Positions 33,094 through 44,934 are shown, counted from the first letter of the stretch. The stretch: 64,000 nucleotides of DNA from Cryptomeria japonica (GCF_030272615.1 NC_081415.1:631262041-631326040); one strand, 5' to 3'. Numbers and translations: made by a program. The notes: a model not told the origin generated them from the sequence alone.

Positions 33094-36000
33094 TAGCAAC
33101 ACCAATTGGAGCTAGTATAAGAAGTGGATTATCTTTGAGATTTTGAGAAATGTTTATTTTCTTTCCTAATGTAATATATTAGAAACAATTTGCTAGTTCA
33201 TGTCGTTCCCTGTATAATCATCACAATAATGTTAAGTGCAAGTTGTTGCTTTACTGCCAATTGGTATGCAACATTGAGCAAAGGCGATGTTTCGTGAATA
33301 GTTGGCTGGTATTCTAGTTTTTTGGTGGCAATAAATATGTGAGCAACAATATCAAGCTTCTCATTAATAACAATGTTGTTCCAATTGTGGTTAATATCGT
33401 AATCACGCCTTCCCAATATTTCAAGGTCATTTTTGCTGAAGTTATTTGATGCAGCCATTTGTGAAAGGTACTCCAATTCATATAGGTCAACATTATTTGT
33501 TCTTTCAGAGTCATCATGTTTAGTGTCTTCATTACTTTGAGTTGTGGAATGTTCATTGATCCCATTAATATGCCATCGCAAGTAAGCATTCGCCTTAAAT
33601 AATTTCCAATTTACAATTATCTATTCCCTAAATATTCCTATATCTGTAGGGATATCACAAAAGTGTTTATATAGAAGCAACACACTCCAACAATATGTTT
33701 AAAATTTTTCATCATCTTCATTTTGGTGGCAATTTGAACTACGGGTAGACATTCATGATTGTGTGTCTCTATAGTTTTTGCCACTTGTCTTTCTTATAGT
33801 GCCTATTGAAAGAAAATCTTTGTGCTATTCTATTAGGGATATTTGTTCCATTTCAATAGGTCTTTTTGTGTAAGTTGAAATATATGAGATAGAAAGTTCA
33901 CTATCATCACTTGAATTTGCAACACATTGCAAAATCTTCTTGCCAACATTTAGTGAAATAAAGCTTTGGCTACAACTTATTAATGGTAGCTTTTGCAACA
34001 TATGACAAGTTTCTTGTGCTCTAATATCGCGATCGACAATTATCCCCATCATAAATTTTTGATATGCTAATAAAATGGTATCTTTAGTGTTCGTTCCAAC
34101 AACTATCTTTTTTAGCATGTCACGATAACTCTCAAATTTCCTTTTTGATTTAGAAGCATATGTGGAGATGTATTGAATGATAGATTTTTTTGAATAAACA
34201 GGTTGGCAATCAACATTTTCCTACCATAGGGCAAGCATAATAGGATTGTGAATATTTAGGCGACTATCATTTCTTGATGGTTGATAATAGGGGTTATGGT
34301 CACTATCAAGCATCAATGTTGATGATTGTTATTCAGGCCATGGTGCTTTGTAGCGACATTGCAACATGGTGCCCATTTTTTTAAGCATGTATATTCAATA
34401 CATTTTGTATGCCGTTGGACAAAATTTACCAAATCTTCATAATCTAACACAGGGTCCGTAGATAAAATATGGGTTGTATTAGCTAGGCATGGGTTAGACA
34501 TGGAAGGGCAATATACTCTATTTTATCGCTCAATTATGGTTTGAGGATTCTAAGATATAGCATATTTATCAAATTTTTTTTGCCAAATAGACTTCATTAT
34601 TGTTATTCCAATCTATCTTGTCCATATCAGGTGCATCAGGCAACCATAAAAACCAATGTATGTGTGTTGAACCACGATGCTGCCATTCATACCTATACCA
34701 TTGGTCCTTTGAATGTAGAAGCTTTTGAATTACTTCTTCATGAAATACTGTAAATCTATAATGTAAGTATAATGATGTAATATGTGGATTGTGAACAATA
34801 TTTTCAAGAAACTATTTTCTTGTTGGTTGGAATGGTGGGGTGTCATTTTTGAAGAACAATTTATGCAAGTTTAGCCATTTAGTATTAGAATAACTCAAAG
34901 TGAAAAACAACGTGGGTGTTCCCAGTTGGTAGATTAGCATAGTGAGGTCTCTACAAGATTTGTTCCAATATGCTCGCGTACCATGTAAGGACATTGCAAA
35001 CCGCACTAATTGGTTTGGCAATTGATTGGTGGGTGTGTCTTGTAAACACTGCTGCAAAGCTTGCAAACTAGTTGGAGAAGAATCTTCCAAATTAGTTCTT
35101 ATGAAAACAACAGTTGTTTGTTGTGATCGATGTCTCATTATTAGATTGTAAAGATAATACCTGAATCTTACATGTCCAAATCTCTGGTCATTGTATCTAA
35201 TTAAGTGTAAAGCATATTTATGCAAATGGACATGTTTTATTCATGGTTGAAGTGGAAATGCACATCCATTTGGAAATAATGTTGGAAAATCCATACTAAA
35301 CAAGCCTTCAGTGTTGTATTCATTAATTGGTGACGAAGTTATTTCAGGCCAAGCTATTATATTGCTTCCATCACTATCTAGGCACAACATTTTTTTAATG
35401 GCATACAATTCACGTATTGAACATGGGAGATTAGGAATAAATGATGATGTAGTATCCATTTCAGTCTCAGTATCAATGATCACACTTTATTTCAGTTGGC
35501 AACATAGTTCGCTCATCAAGATTTTGTTCTAAACTGTACAACAAATCAGATACATTGATGGTATTTTTTGGTAATAATTTTTCTGCATCAAAATCTATGA
35601 CAACATCATTGTAGTACTGATCATGGTGAATTTTGTAATTGAGGGCATCCATAACATGGAATTTTATCACATAAAAATTATAATTTTTGCCTTGTAAACT
35701 TGTTCTACGAACAATAATTATTTCCAGATCCTGCAATTTCCATGGCAAAACACTTGCAATCTGTGAAATGTCCTTCAAGAAATTAATAGTGTAGCCTGTG
35801 TACTTGTATTGACCACCTCTTGCGTGGTTAACTTGCAAGACAGGTGCAACTCTTGCTATAAGTATTTCTTCTACTTGTGAGAGCCTTTTCAAAACAAGAG
35901 GCTATTCACCAGGATCCATATTGTTTGCCAAGAAGAATCAATGAATGCCTTTTTCACCATAGCATCTTGAAAAAACAACATAAGGTTCATTCAATTTGAC

Positions 36001-36366
36001 AAGCATGCCAATTTACTTTTCTTTACAAACAAAACATGTCTGTAGGTTTGACAAGTTATCAACCCTTCCTTGGAAAGTAGCCAATGTCTGGCCATACTCA
36101 AGTGATGAGAAAACACCTCCTATTGGGTTGTTTGTAAATCCGGTGTCTGACATTTGCTAAAAAATCAATATTGCTTCATTAGAAAGAGGTTGGGACTGTG
36201 TTGAACTGAAGATCTGGTTTTGTTGTAAAGCATTGGAGGCCATTTTTTTACTTTCTTGTTGGAGCCGTCATTTTCTTGATAGTTCTTCTCTATGTTGTTC
36301 ATAATAAATCTTGTTCTTTTCTTCAAATCAGATTGTTGCAGACCAAGGTCGTTGCATATCTGACAT
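33094..36366 (-). pseudogene. Helitron RepHel, Rep (HUH) domain and start of helicase
   Basis: Reading down from ATG at about 36366: an N-terminal region with ARGGQYKYTGYTINFLKDI (35830-35770), typical of plant Helitron proteins; a Helitron-like N domain (35225-34812) with MRHRSQQTTVVFI and LFFTLSYSNTKW; and the HUH nuclease motif in GSTHIHWFLW (His-Ile-His at 34653-34664). The two-tyrosine motif YISTYASK (34172-34149) follows, then AQETCHMLQKLPL (about 34020-33980). At the helicase start the Walker A region (33209-33189) is degraded, with TGA inside it. The last codons encode LAPIGVATY and are cut by G1 inside helicase motif Ia. The Rep domain nicks and joins single strands during rolling-circle transposition. 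Stops and frame changes make it inactive. Confidence 0.9.
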
Positions 36367-36409
36367 AAATCAATCGAGTATGCTATATTAAAGAGTGCAA
36401 TGGTAAAGG

Positions 36410-36697
36410 TGATATGGAAGGAACCAATGTTACTTGGGCTCTAATAAATGGTATGAGGGGGGGTTTTGGTTTCGGGAGCTATATATATATGGCCATGTAC
36501 AGGCAAACATACACACACACATACACATGTATATATATATTGTCTATATATATACACATATATACATACATATACATACACACACACACATATATATGTA
36601 TGTATATATATTTATATGTATATATACAAATATATATATTTATATATACATATATACATATACATATACATATATATGTATATACATACATACATAT
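36410..36697. other. Helitron upstream spacer with TA/CA microsatellite
   Basis: A compound (TA)n/(CA)n/(TATG)n microsatellite covers about 36480-36697. It generates long Tyr/Ile/His/Thr-rich open frames on both strands that are artefacts. T1 is inserted at its right edge. Confidence 0.8.
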
Positions 36698-37582
36698 TGT
36701 AAAGCGGAAAAATCGCGATCGAACCCTAGTTGCTCTCCCCTCTTCCAACTCCAAGGAGAGAGAAGGGAGATTCACTAGGGTTGATGGTTTTCACTTAAGG
36801 GAGAGACTTTACATTCAAAAGAGGGGTTGAAACCCATAAGATCCAATCCCACACAATGCAAGATTGGATTCTATATGAGTTTCAAGGGTTGTGATAGCAA
36901 GGCTACCCTCTTTTGTAAAGAATGTTGATAGAAGAATTAAGCTAGGAATGCATAGAAAGTGATAAAGATTCGCTTATAAACTGAGATAGGGATATAGGAT
37001 GAAGCTGCGGACCTGGAATTAGCAGTAAAATGTCGATACAATGCTGTCCTGCAAATTTGAGCAAAAGTTGACGGGACGATGGCGCCCGGCGTGCACACGG
37101 TCCTCCGAAAAATCCGCGAAACGAAGGGGGATCTGTTCGTCTCTGCACAAGGATTCCAGATCTTCAATTTCAGCTGCGTACCTACAACCTACACACAGAA
37201 AAGTGAAGACGATTGGGGGGTTAGGGATTAGGGGTTTGCCCTTAGGTCAAACCCTGGTTTTGGAATTAACCAAGAAATCAGAAATGCTGTAAATGTAATG
37301 TAAAACAAGTACTAATACCTTGTTGTAAGGATGTTTGTATCCTTATGTGCGAAGGTATAGATGTTGTTGTTTGTTGTATTGTTGTATGTTGTATGTTGTA
37401 TGTAGCATGTAGTAAGTGATCTCTTCTTCAATGGTTGAATCCTTGTCTTGAATGCAACACTTAGCCTTGAATGGAGACTTGGAATGAATGCTTGAATGCT
37501 TGAATGCTTGAGTATAGTTTCCACGCTCGTACACATATGTCCTTCTTACATTTCCTCTACCCAAATGGGAGAGAAAAATGGA

Positions 37583-37591
37583 GTTTATATA
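37583..37591 (-). promoter_or_regulatory. TATA box of T1 LTR (left copy)
   Basis: TATATAAAC on the minus strand is followed about 30 bp later by CTCTCCCATTTGGG. It is identical at 44541-44549 in the right LTR. Confidence 0.5.
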
Positions 37592-37711
37592 CTTGTCATT
37601 TAGGGCTGATAGACTGATTTTCCCAACCTTAGGCCGACTAGGAAAGATAATTTTCCAATTTGCAAACATAAAGACCCGAAGTCCAAAAGAGACCGGGCCC
37701 AAAATAGGACC

Positions 37712-37802
37712 CAGGGACCAGGGCACTGGGCGCCATGGTCCTAGGGGACCAAGGCGCTAGGTGCCCTGGTCCTGAAGGACTAGGGCACTGGGCGCTCTGG
37801 TC
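37712..37802. repeat. GC-rich palindromic tandem repeat in T1 left LTR
   Basis: Three imperfect units of about 30 bp have the form GGACCAGGGCGC-TGG-GCGCCCTGGTCC. Each is nearly its own reverse complement, so each could form a strong hairpin. The repeat stands out in otherwise AT-rich DNA. The matching block is 44672-44761. Confidence 0.85.
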
Positions 37803-37976
37803 CCACCTCCCGGGACAGCAGGGTGCAAAGGAGGTTTAGGCCAGGGTGCAAGAAAATGCAGTTTTTGGTGTCATAATCAGGTTTCGGGGTCTCCATTCAG
37901 GTTGCGTGTTGCGTCGCCATCGTGAAGACCGAAATGCAGTCAAAAATTGCAAGTGTCGCAATTTTAGGATGCTACA

Positions 37977-38204
37977 CACATATATATATATATGTATATA
38001 TGTATATGTATATGTATATATATGTTTGTGTGTGTGTGTATGAACACACACATAGATACACATACACACACAAACATATGTGTGTGTGTGTGAATTTAAG
38101 GTTTTCAGACAAGAAGCGATACGTAAGCTAATCTCAATAGGTAGAACCCCAATTCCCTTCCAATGGTTCTCCACCCTCCTCCACTGATTGAAGTTGTAGA
38201 GTCT
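37977..38204. repeat. Copy of T1 right flank between LTR copy and LTR tail
   Basis: This matches 44935-45168 almost base for base: a TA/CA microsatellite, the 'gatacgtaagctaatctc' segment, and the dispersed 'ggtagaacccc' repeat up to GTAGAGTCT. It differs in microsatellite length and one or two substitutions. It is host (Helitron-flank) DNA in the wrong place. Confidence 0.9.
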
Positions 38205-38288
38205 CCATTCAGGTTGCGTGTTGCGTCGCCATCATGAAGACTGAAATGCAGTCGAAAATTGCAAGTGTCGCAATTTTAGGATGCTACA
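38201..38288 (-). repeat. T1 original left LTR, 88-bp tail
   Basis: The LTR-internal boundary is preserved here: GTCTCCATTCAGG... through GATGCTACA, followed by the polypurine tract. It corresponds to the last 88 bp (plus orientation) of the complete LTRs. The junction with the flank copy shares GTCT. Confidence 0.88.
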
Positions 38289-38303
38289 TTTAGCCCCCAC
38301 TTT
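38289..38303 (-). other. Polypurine tract of T1
   Basis: On the minus strand AAAGTGGGGGCTAAA directly precedes the LTR start TGTAGCATCC. Confidence 0.8.
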
Positions 38304-39027
38304 AGCGGGAGTATAAGCGTACGCTCATACTTCCGGTAAAGTACAAGGAAACAACATTGAAAAACTTTCACCACGTCAAGGAGGCAAGATACACCAAGCC
38401 CCCAGTGGACTAAGGATCTTACGACTTCGATTGACAAAGTAAAAGGGAAGATCATGAGGGAGAACCATGATTGTCAGTAGTAAGGTTCCCTCACTATGAG
38501 TCATGCAGGAAAGATATCAAAAATTTTCAAGGCAAAGCTAAATTTGCCAAGAAATTTTCAAGTATCTTGAAAAGATATGAACGGGATGTATGCCCCCCTA
38601 CGTTAAAGCGATCACACACGCCTCACCGGGGGTGATTGCTTTAAGGTAGTGATACATATAAGAAATGAGAAAGGAGCACGTTATCACAAGGATTTAGCCC
38701 CTAAGTGTGAGATAAGCCCAAGGATAATAGACACAAAACACAAAGCACAAGGTGACTTCGCTTTCCTCGGGGTCAGTATGCTATATGATAATTCATGTAT
38801 ATCATATGTATGTATGCATAATTGTTCTTCATTCCCCAATCAAGGAAGGTCACCTAGAAGAAGGGAACACATGTGTCTTTTGAGTCAACATGAGAGAGAC
38901 CGAGAGATCTCAATGCTTTGCATCATCCTCAAGTAGACAACACTAAGGACAACAAATAGAAGAATGAGAGTAACATATAGAAGAAGTAACAAAAGAGAGG
39001 GGGAGAGAATCTGCTATGCTAATGAAA
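38304..39027 (-). other. T1 3' untranslated region
   Basis: About 720 bp lie between the end of the gag-protease frame and the polypurine tract. I see no coding signature. This is where pol would follow in an autonomous relative. Confidence 0.6.
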
Positions 39028-42000
39028 CTAGTCTAGCAAGTCATCTACCCCCCGATCTTGTTGATCAATGTTTCGGGAAGGTAGGGAACACGCTAGAGGA
39101 GGAACATCCAACACAGCAGATGGAGCTATCGCAAGATCCAAACAAGGGCTATGTTCATACCCCAAGCCACGATGTTCTTGTCTAGGAGCTAGGATAAGTG
39201 CTTTAGAAAATTCATTAGATAAATGGTTATCAATATCAACAAGTTCATATTCACTATCAGAATGAACAGGAGAAGTAGCATTTGCATCATGAATAACATT
39301 TTCATCTATATCATCATCAAGATTTATAAAAATAGGATCTTTAACTTGCACAGGATCAAAACCATCATGCATCTTATGTTTAGGAGATTTCGGCTCAATT
39401 GTCGGCTGAGGAGAGAATGGAATAATGCTTGTTGAAGGTATTTTTGGAGATTGCGAAGTTTGAGAAGCAGCTGCTTGAGCCCTAAGACGACGCTTTCGCC
39501 GGCGTTCACGTGCAGAATGATTTCGTCTAGTCTTAGTAGGAAGTTGAGAAGATTGAGGAAGAGGAATGTTCTCATCCTTATCACTTGGGTTTTTAGGTTG
39601 TGGTCTCTTAGGTTGAACAATAGGAGAAGAGGAAGGTCTCTTCTCTCCATAAGAGGAAGGAGGAGGAACTGCTCCATATAAGGGAGAAATATTCGGTTTA
39701 GGAAGGAGACCAAGTCCATCATGACGAGGAGGGATAGGTCTACTTTTAGGAAGTTTATTAGATATAGACATAGGCACATCCATAGGGATGGGTTGGGTAT
39801 CTTCTTGAGGAAAGACATTAGTTTTATCTTTCAAAGGAAGAACTTCCTTCTCAAGAATGATAGGAATGTCAAGTTTGGGTGTTCTAGGTTCACTTAGAGA
39901 AAGGATCATATCTTTTTTCCACTTTTGATAAGATTTGAAAAGATGATCACTTCGCGGAGGAAGAGATTGGAATTGTTTAGGCCAAAAGTAATCAAGAGGA
40001 ACACTAGGAATTCTTTCAGCTGGTTTAAAGAGACTATGATTGATAGTAACAACTTCACCATTATGGGGAAATTTCAAGCACTTGTGAATAGGAGAAGCAA
40101 TAGCTTTCATGGAAGATAGCCAAGGATAGCCAAGCTTCACACGAAATTGTTCGGAAGATGGAATAATAGCAAAGTCCACATCAAGGGATTTGTTATGGAC
40201 CTCAATAGGTAATGTAATAGAACCAATTTCAGGAGAAGAAAATGCATCAAATAGTTTCACAACCACATTTGTTTCATCATAGATCACTTGATTCAATTGC
40301 AAAGTAAAAAGAAATTCTTCAGTAATGACATTAACCATACAAGAAGGATCAATAAGCACTCCACGGCAAGGTGTATTCTTGACTTTTGCAACTATATATA
40401 AAGGACCATCAGGTGCCCTAATGGTTTCACTAGAATCAAATGTGATGGAAGGTTCTTTAGGGATTTTCTGTTGCTCCACAAAATTAATTACATTTGGAGT
40501 CATAGACACGAGATCATCAGGTGAGATAGAGGAATCGGTAGTATCAATCGCATTAGAGGTATGAGAAGGTAATGGATCAGTAAAAATCTAAAGATTTTGG
40601 TTAGGAGGAGCTACAGATTTGTTGCCTTTATCATTCACACCAGAAATAGAGATAGTATTATTATCAATCAAATCTTGAATTTTACCTTTTAAAGCAAAAC
40701 ATTTTTCAGTATCATGCCCAAGTTGACGATGAAATCGACAAAAAGATTTGTTATCAAAATAGGGTGAACTAATCTTTGCAGGATCAATTTTCTTTATAGG
40801 AGGAAGAGTAAGCACATTTTGTTCCAATAACTTATTCATAATACTATGCAATGATTCATTCAAAGGTGTAAACTTTCTTTCTCTCTTGAAAAACTTAGAA
40901 ATAGGAGACACACCTGATGCTGCATTCACATTGTTGTTGTTGATGTTTTCATTGAATTTAATGGACTCTCTGTTTGGTTTAAACTTCCCAAATGGTTGTT
41001 GACTACTATCACCCTTATCACTCGGAGCCATAGGATGTGATTGTTCCATTTGACTCACAGTCAGTTGATAATTGTGAAGAGTTGCGCACAACTGTTGGAA
41101 AGAAGTAAACTCAGAAAACAGGAGTTTGTCTCGAATATCTTTTTGTAAATTAGAAATAAAGATTCTTTGAATATCATTGTCAGGCACTGGAAAAGAAATT
41201 TGAGCATACAAATGCTTATATCTACCAATGAAATCAGTCACTTTTTCTTTAACACCTTGTTTCCAATGCATTAAATCAATCAAAGTAACTTTAGGACTTA
41301 TATTGTTTTGAAATTGTTGAATGAAAGCATTTGCAAGTTGTTCGAAAGAAGTAATAGAATAGGAAGGCAACGAGCAATACCATTGTAGGGCTTTGTCTCT
41401 TAATGTTCTAGTAAACAGTTTTGCAAGCAACCTTTGGTCATAAGCAAAATCAGTACATATTGTTTGAAAGGTCTTAACATGTGTTAGAGGATCTCCTTTG
41501 CCATTATAAAGCTCCAAATGCGGGATTTCAACATGTTTAGGGGGAATAGCTCGAACAATATCAAGAGAAAGTGGGCTCGCAACATCAAATGTGGGCACAC
41601 TAAACTTAGATTAATTCATAGAGGCAATTTGTTCTTGTAAAGAAGAGACAGTTTGTGCAAGATTGTTAATGGTCGCTTCAGTCGAAGAGTTCATATTGGA
41701 CGTGTTAGATTGTGATGGAGGTGTTATGTTATTGAAAGAAGGTAAAGAGTAAGGTGGTGGGACACTATGATAGTTAGTCATAGGAGAGGATTGGAAAGGA
41801 GGAACACTACAAGGAGGAATGGAAGGGTTAAATGAATTGCCCCCTTGCGTCATGTTCATTTGTGGAGATATAATAGGAACACTTACTGAAGGAATGAATG
41901 AAGAAGTTGGATTGAATGAAGGAAGAGGGTTGATTGAAGAAGAGGGATTGCCCCCATGACTGGTGATCATAGGAGGAATGTCTTGTGTTGAAGTAGTCAT

Positions 42001-42474
42001 TATAATTGATGTAAAAGTAGGTATACTAGCAATAGGAGTCGTCAAAGGAATAGAATGATTGTCTTGAGTAGGAGGTTGTGTATAACCTAAGGTTTTGGCA
42101 CAACTTTTCATAGGCATCACATTTGAATCCACAATGTGTGCAATACCACGCAAAATATCAATTCCATTCTTATCACTTTGAAGCATACGTTTTAGACCCT
42201 CAATTAAAGGAAGAGCTTGACTATCAGGGTATTCTTGAGACATCCACTGTCAAAAATCGTCAAATTGGTTATCCAATTTTGAAAGTTGTTCTACAGAAAC
42301 CTCATGGAGAGCTTCTTCATCATTAAGAGGATTAGAGGAATTACCCATGTCCTCGTTAAAAAGACCATTCAAATTAGGTTCCATCTCCTCAGTAATTAAA
42401 CCTTGGAAAGACTTAATTCTAAGGCTTCGTCTAATGGGAATAGTGTAAGTAGGGCTTATTGTTGTAAAACTCAT
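39028..42474 (-). pseudogene. gag: T1 gag-protease ORF (Tat-type), three internal stops
   Basis: One frame of about 1150 codons runs from 42474 to 39028, interrupted only by stops at 42250-42252, 41611-41613 and 40588-40590. The N-terminal third is Pro/Ser/Asn-rich. The Gag domain lies at about 41560-41050, with HLELYNGKGDPLTHVKTF and WYCSLPSYSITSFEQLANAF. A zinc-binding segment SFCRFHRQLGHDTEKC is at about 40750-40700, in the same style as G1. The protease-like part (about 40420-40100) has VLIDPSCMVNVITEEF, a degenerate active site (Asp-Pro-Ser-Cys), and KLGYPWLSSMKAIAS. The C-terminal part is Pro-rich and ends after HRGLGYEHSP. Few lesions suggest relatively recent activity. It probably depended on the enzymes of a Tat partner. 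Confidence 0.9.
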
Positions 42475-43655
42475 GCACTAAAGAAAGAGAGAAGATTTTG
42501 AATTTTAAAGGTAGCAAATTTCAGTAAAACCAGCCAATCTTCCAGATTTAAGTTGTTAAATACAATCAGGACAATCTCCCGAAATTTCGGAAAAAATGTC
42601 CGGGACCGTGGCGCTCGGAGTGCACACGGTCCTCGCAACTTTTTTTGAAATTTGCAGGGATGAAAGTTATGATGATTTTACAGCTAACCTGAAAAAAATT
42701 GAGTGATTTTACGATCTGTAGATAGGCCAAATTAAAGTTGCAATCTCAAAATTGAACCCTACCAAGATTGTCAAAAAATGCAAAATTTGAATTTTGAAAA
42801 AGAGAGGGAAACTGAAATTTTGAATTTTATAATTTTAGAGGGAATACCAAAAGCAATGCAAGTTTTGGATTTTAAAAATTGACTTAATTTCACGCAAAAT
42901 TCGATTCTGAAAGTGGAAATCAAAGTTGTTGTAATTAAGCACTTAATTTCAAAAGTTACAAATTGCAAAAATTTGAATAAAGCACTGAAATTTCGAATGA
43001 ATGATAACACTTTTCAGATTTAGGACTGTAAGAAACACAATTTTGACACAAATTTCAATTTCAACAATTTTTGAATGATTAGAAGCCTTAATCCAAGCAA
43101 TCGCTAGACCAACTTTGACTGTAATTTTGAAGGTGTTAAAATTGATAAAATCAGCCAAAATTCTGGATTTTAGCAGAAAAATACAGTAAGATATCGCTCC
43201 CGAAATTTCAGAAAAAATGTTAGGGACGATGGCGCTCGGGGTGCACACGGTCCTCGCAACTTTTTTCCAAATTTTCAGGGATGAAAGATATTGTGATTTT
43301 ATTGCGGAATCCAAAGTTACAGCTGATTTGGAGATGTTTTGATCAGTGAAATTGTCGGACAAAGGTTGAATCAAGAGGGTTTCAAAAATTAGGGTTTTGA
43401 CACTTAACCACTTAATTTTCAAAATTAAAGCACAAATATGAATTGATAATTTGTAATAGAAGGGCAGATCTGAAACAAGCATTAACAATTAAACATTTCA
43501 CAAGTTTAATTACTTAAAAAGAAAATCTAGGGTTTTTATGCAATTAACCTCTAAAATTTTGCAAAAGATCAAACATGGAAATGTAATCAAGGAATCCAAT
43601 TTTCAAATCTAACTATGAATAATCAGAAAGGATGTTCATGTCGGGTTCACCAAAA
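42475..43655 (-). other. T1 leader with internal duplication
   Basis: This AT-rich 1.2-kb leader has no gene. It contains two copies, about 620 bp apart (42590-42645 and 43196-43265), of a segment with CCCGAAATTTC.G, a G-rich core and CTCGCAACTTTTTT. The core GGTGCACACGGTCCTC-like motif is also in both LTRs (see findings). Confidence 0.65.
43637..43652 (-). other. Primer binding site of T1
   Basis: On the minus strand TGGTGAACCCGACATG begins three bases after the 5' LTR end (...CTTTACA). The TGG start and position fit a tRNA primer site; the tRNA is not assigned. Confidence 0.6.
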
Positions 43656-44934
43656 TGTAAAGCGGAAAAATCGCGATCGAACCCTAGTTGCTCTCCCCTC
43701 TTCCAACTCCAAGGAGAGAGAAGGGAGATTCACTAGGGTTGATGGTTTTCACTTAAGGGAGAGACTTTACATTCAAAAGAGGGGTTGAAACCCATAAGAT
43801 CCAATCCCACACAATGCAAGATTGGATTCTATATGAGTTTCAAGGGTTGTGATAGCAAGGCTACCCTCTTTTGTAAAGAATGTTGATAGAAGAATTAAGC
43901 TAGGAATGCATAGAAAGTGATAAAGATTCGCTTATAAACTGAGATAGGGATATAGGATGAAGCTGTGGACCTGGAATTAGCAGTAAAATGTCGATACAAT
44001 GCTGTCCTGCAAATTTGAGCAAAAGTTGACGGGACGATGGCGCCCGGCGTGCACACGGTCCTCCGAAAAATCCGCGAAACGAAGGGGGATCTGTTCGTCT
44101 CTGCACAAGGATTCCAGATCTTCAATTTCAGCTGCGTACCTCCAACCTACACACAGAAAAGTGAAGACGATTGGGGGGTTAGGGATTAGGGGTTTGCCCT
44201 TAGGTCAAACCCTGGTTTTGGAATTAACCAAGAAATGAGAAATGCTGTAAATGTAATGTAAAACAAGTACTAATACCTTGTTGTAAGGATGTTTGTATCC
44301 TTATGTGCGAAGGTATAGATGTTGTTGTTTGTTGTATTGTTGTATGTTGTATGTTGTATGTAGCATGTAGTAAGTGATCTCTTCTTCAATGGTTGAATCC
44401 TTGTCTTGAATGCAACACTTAGCCTTGAATGGAGACTTGGAATGAATGCTTGAATGCTTGAATGCTTGAGTATAGTTTCCACGCTCGTACACATATGTCC
44501 TTCTTACATTTCCTCTACCCAAATGGGAGAGAAAAATGGAGTTTATATACTTGTCTTTTAGGGCTGATAGACTGATTTTCCCAACCTTAGGCCGACTAGG
44601 AAAGATAATTTTCCAATTTGCAAACATAAAGACCCGAAGTCCAAAAGAGACCAGGCCCAAAATAGGACCCAGGGACCAGGGCACTGGGCGCCATGGTCCT
44701 GGGGGACCAAGGCGCTGGGCGCCCTGGTCCTGAAGGACCAGGGCGCTGGGCGCTCTGGTCCCACCTCCCAGGACATCAGGGTGCAAAGGAGGTTCAGGCC
44801 AGGGTGCAAGAAAATGCAGTTTTTGGTGTCATAATCAGGTTTCGGGGTCTCCATTCAGGTTGCGTGTTGCGTCGCCATCGTGAAGACCGAAATGCAGTCG
44901 AAAATTGCAAGTGTCGCAATTTTAGGATGCTACA
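43656..44934 (-). repeat. T1 5' LTR (right copy)
   Basis: The LTR is 1279 bp, with the TATA box at 44541-44549 and GC-rich palindromes at 44672-44761. It is bounded by TGTAGCATCC and CCGCTTTACA on the minus strand. Confidence 0.92.

Larger units (their letters stand above)
36698..37976 (-). repeat. T1 left LTR copy
   Basis: This is 1279 bp, the same length as the right LTR, with only about a dozen differences seen by eye. On the minus strand it starts TGTAGCATCC and ends CCGCTTTACA. A TATA box (minus strand TATATAAAC) is at 37583-37591. GC-rich palindromic repeats occupy 37712-37802. Open frames within it duplicated in the right LTR are not supported as genes. Confidence 0.92.
36698..44934 (-). 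mobile_element. T1: gag-protease-only Tat-like LTR element, rearranged left end
   Basis: T1 is oriented on the minus strand. The right (5') LTR is 43656-44934 and the left 1279-bp LTR copy is 36698-37976. A primer-site-like sequence lies inside the right LTR and a polypurine tract at 38303-38289. Between the left LTR and the tract lie 224-228 bp copied from the right flank plus an 88-bp LTR tail. The internal part encodes only gag and a protease-like region, with no RT, RNase H or integrase. It is thus a non-autonomous element of the gag-only type known from plants. It inserted at a microsatellite upstream of the Helitron RepHel gene, so no clear target duplication can be read. Confidence 0.88.

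Noticed and set aside
36414-36830. Several overlapping long open frames on both strands
   Set aside because: They are translations of a TA/CA/TATG microsatellite (Tyr, Ile, His, Thr repeats) and continue into the T1 LTR; no codon bias or motif.
37836-38174. Open frames repeated at 44794-45138 on both strands
   Set aside because: They cover the T1 LTR edge, a microsatellite and a dispersed repeat; duplication reflects the LTR-flank copy, not a gene family.
42949-43488. 179-codon minus-strand open frame in the T1 leader
   Set aside because: AT-rich translation with no motif; it overlaps the duplicated leader motif, whose LTR copies give a similar peptide (RTVCTP.AIVP), explained by DNA duplication.
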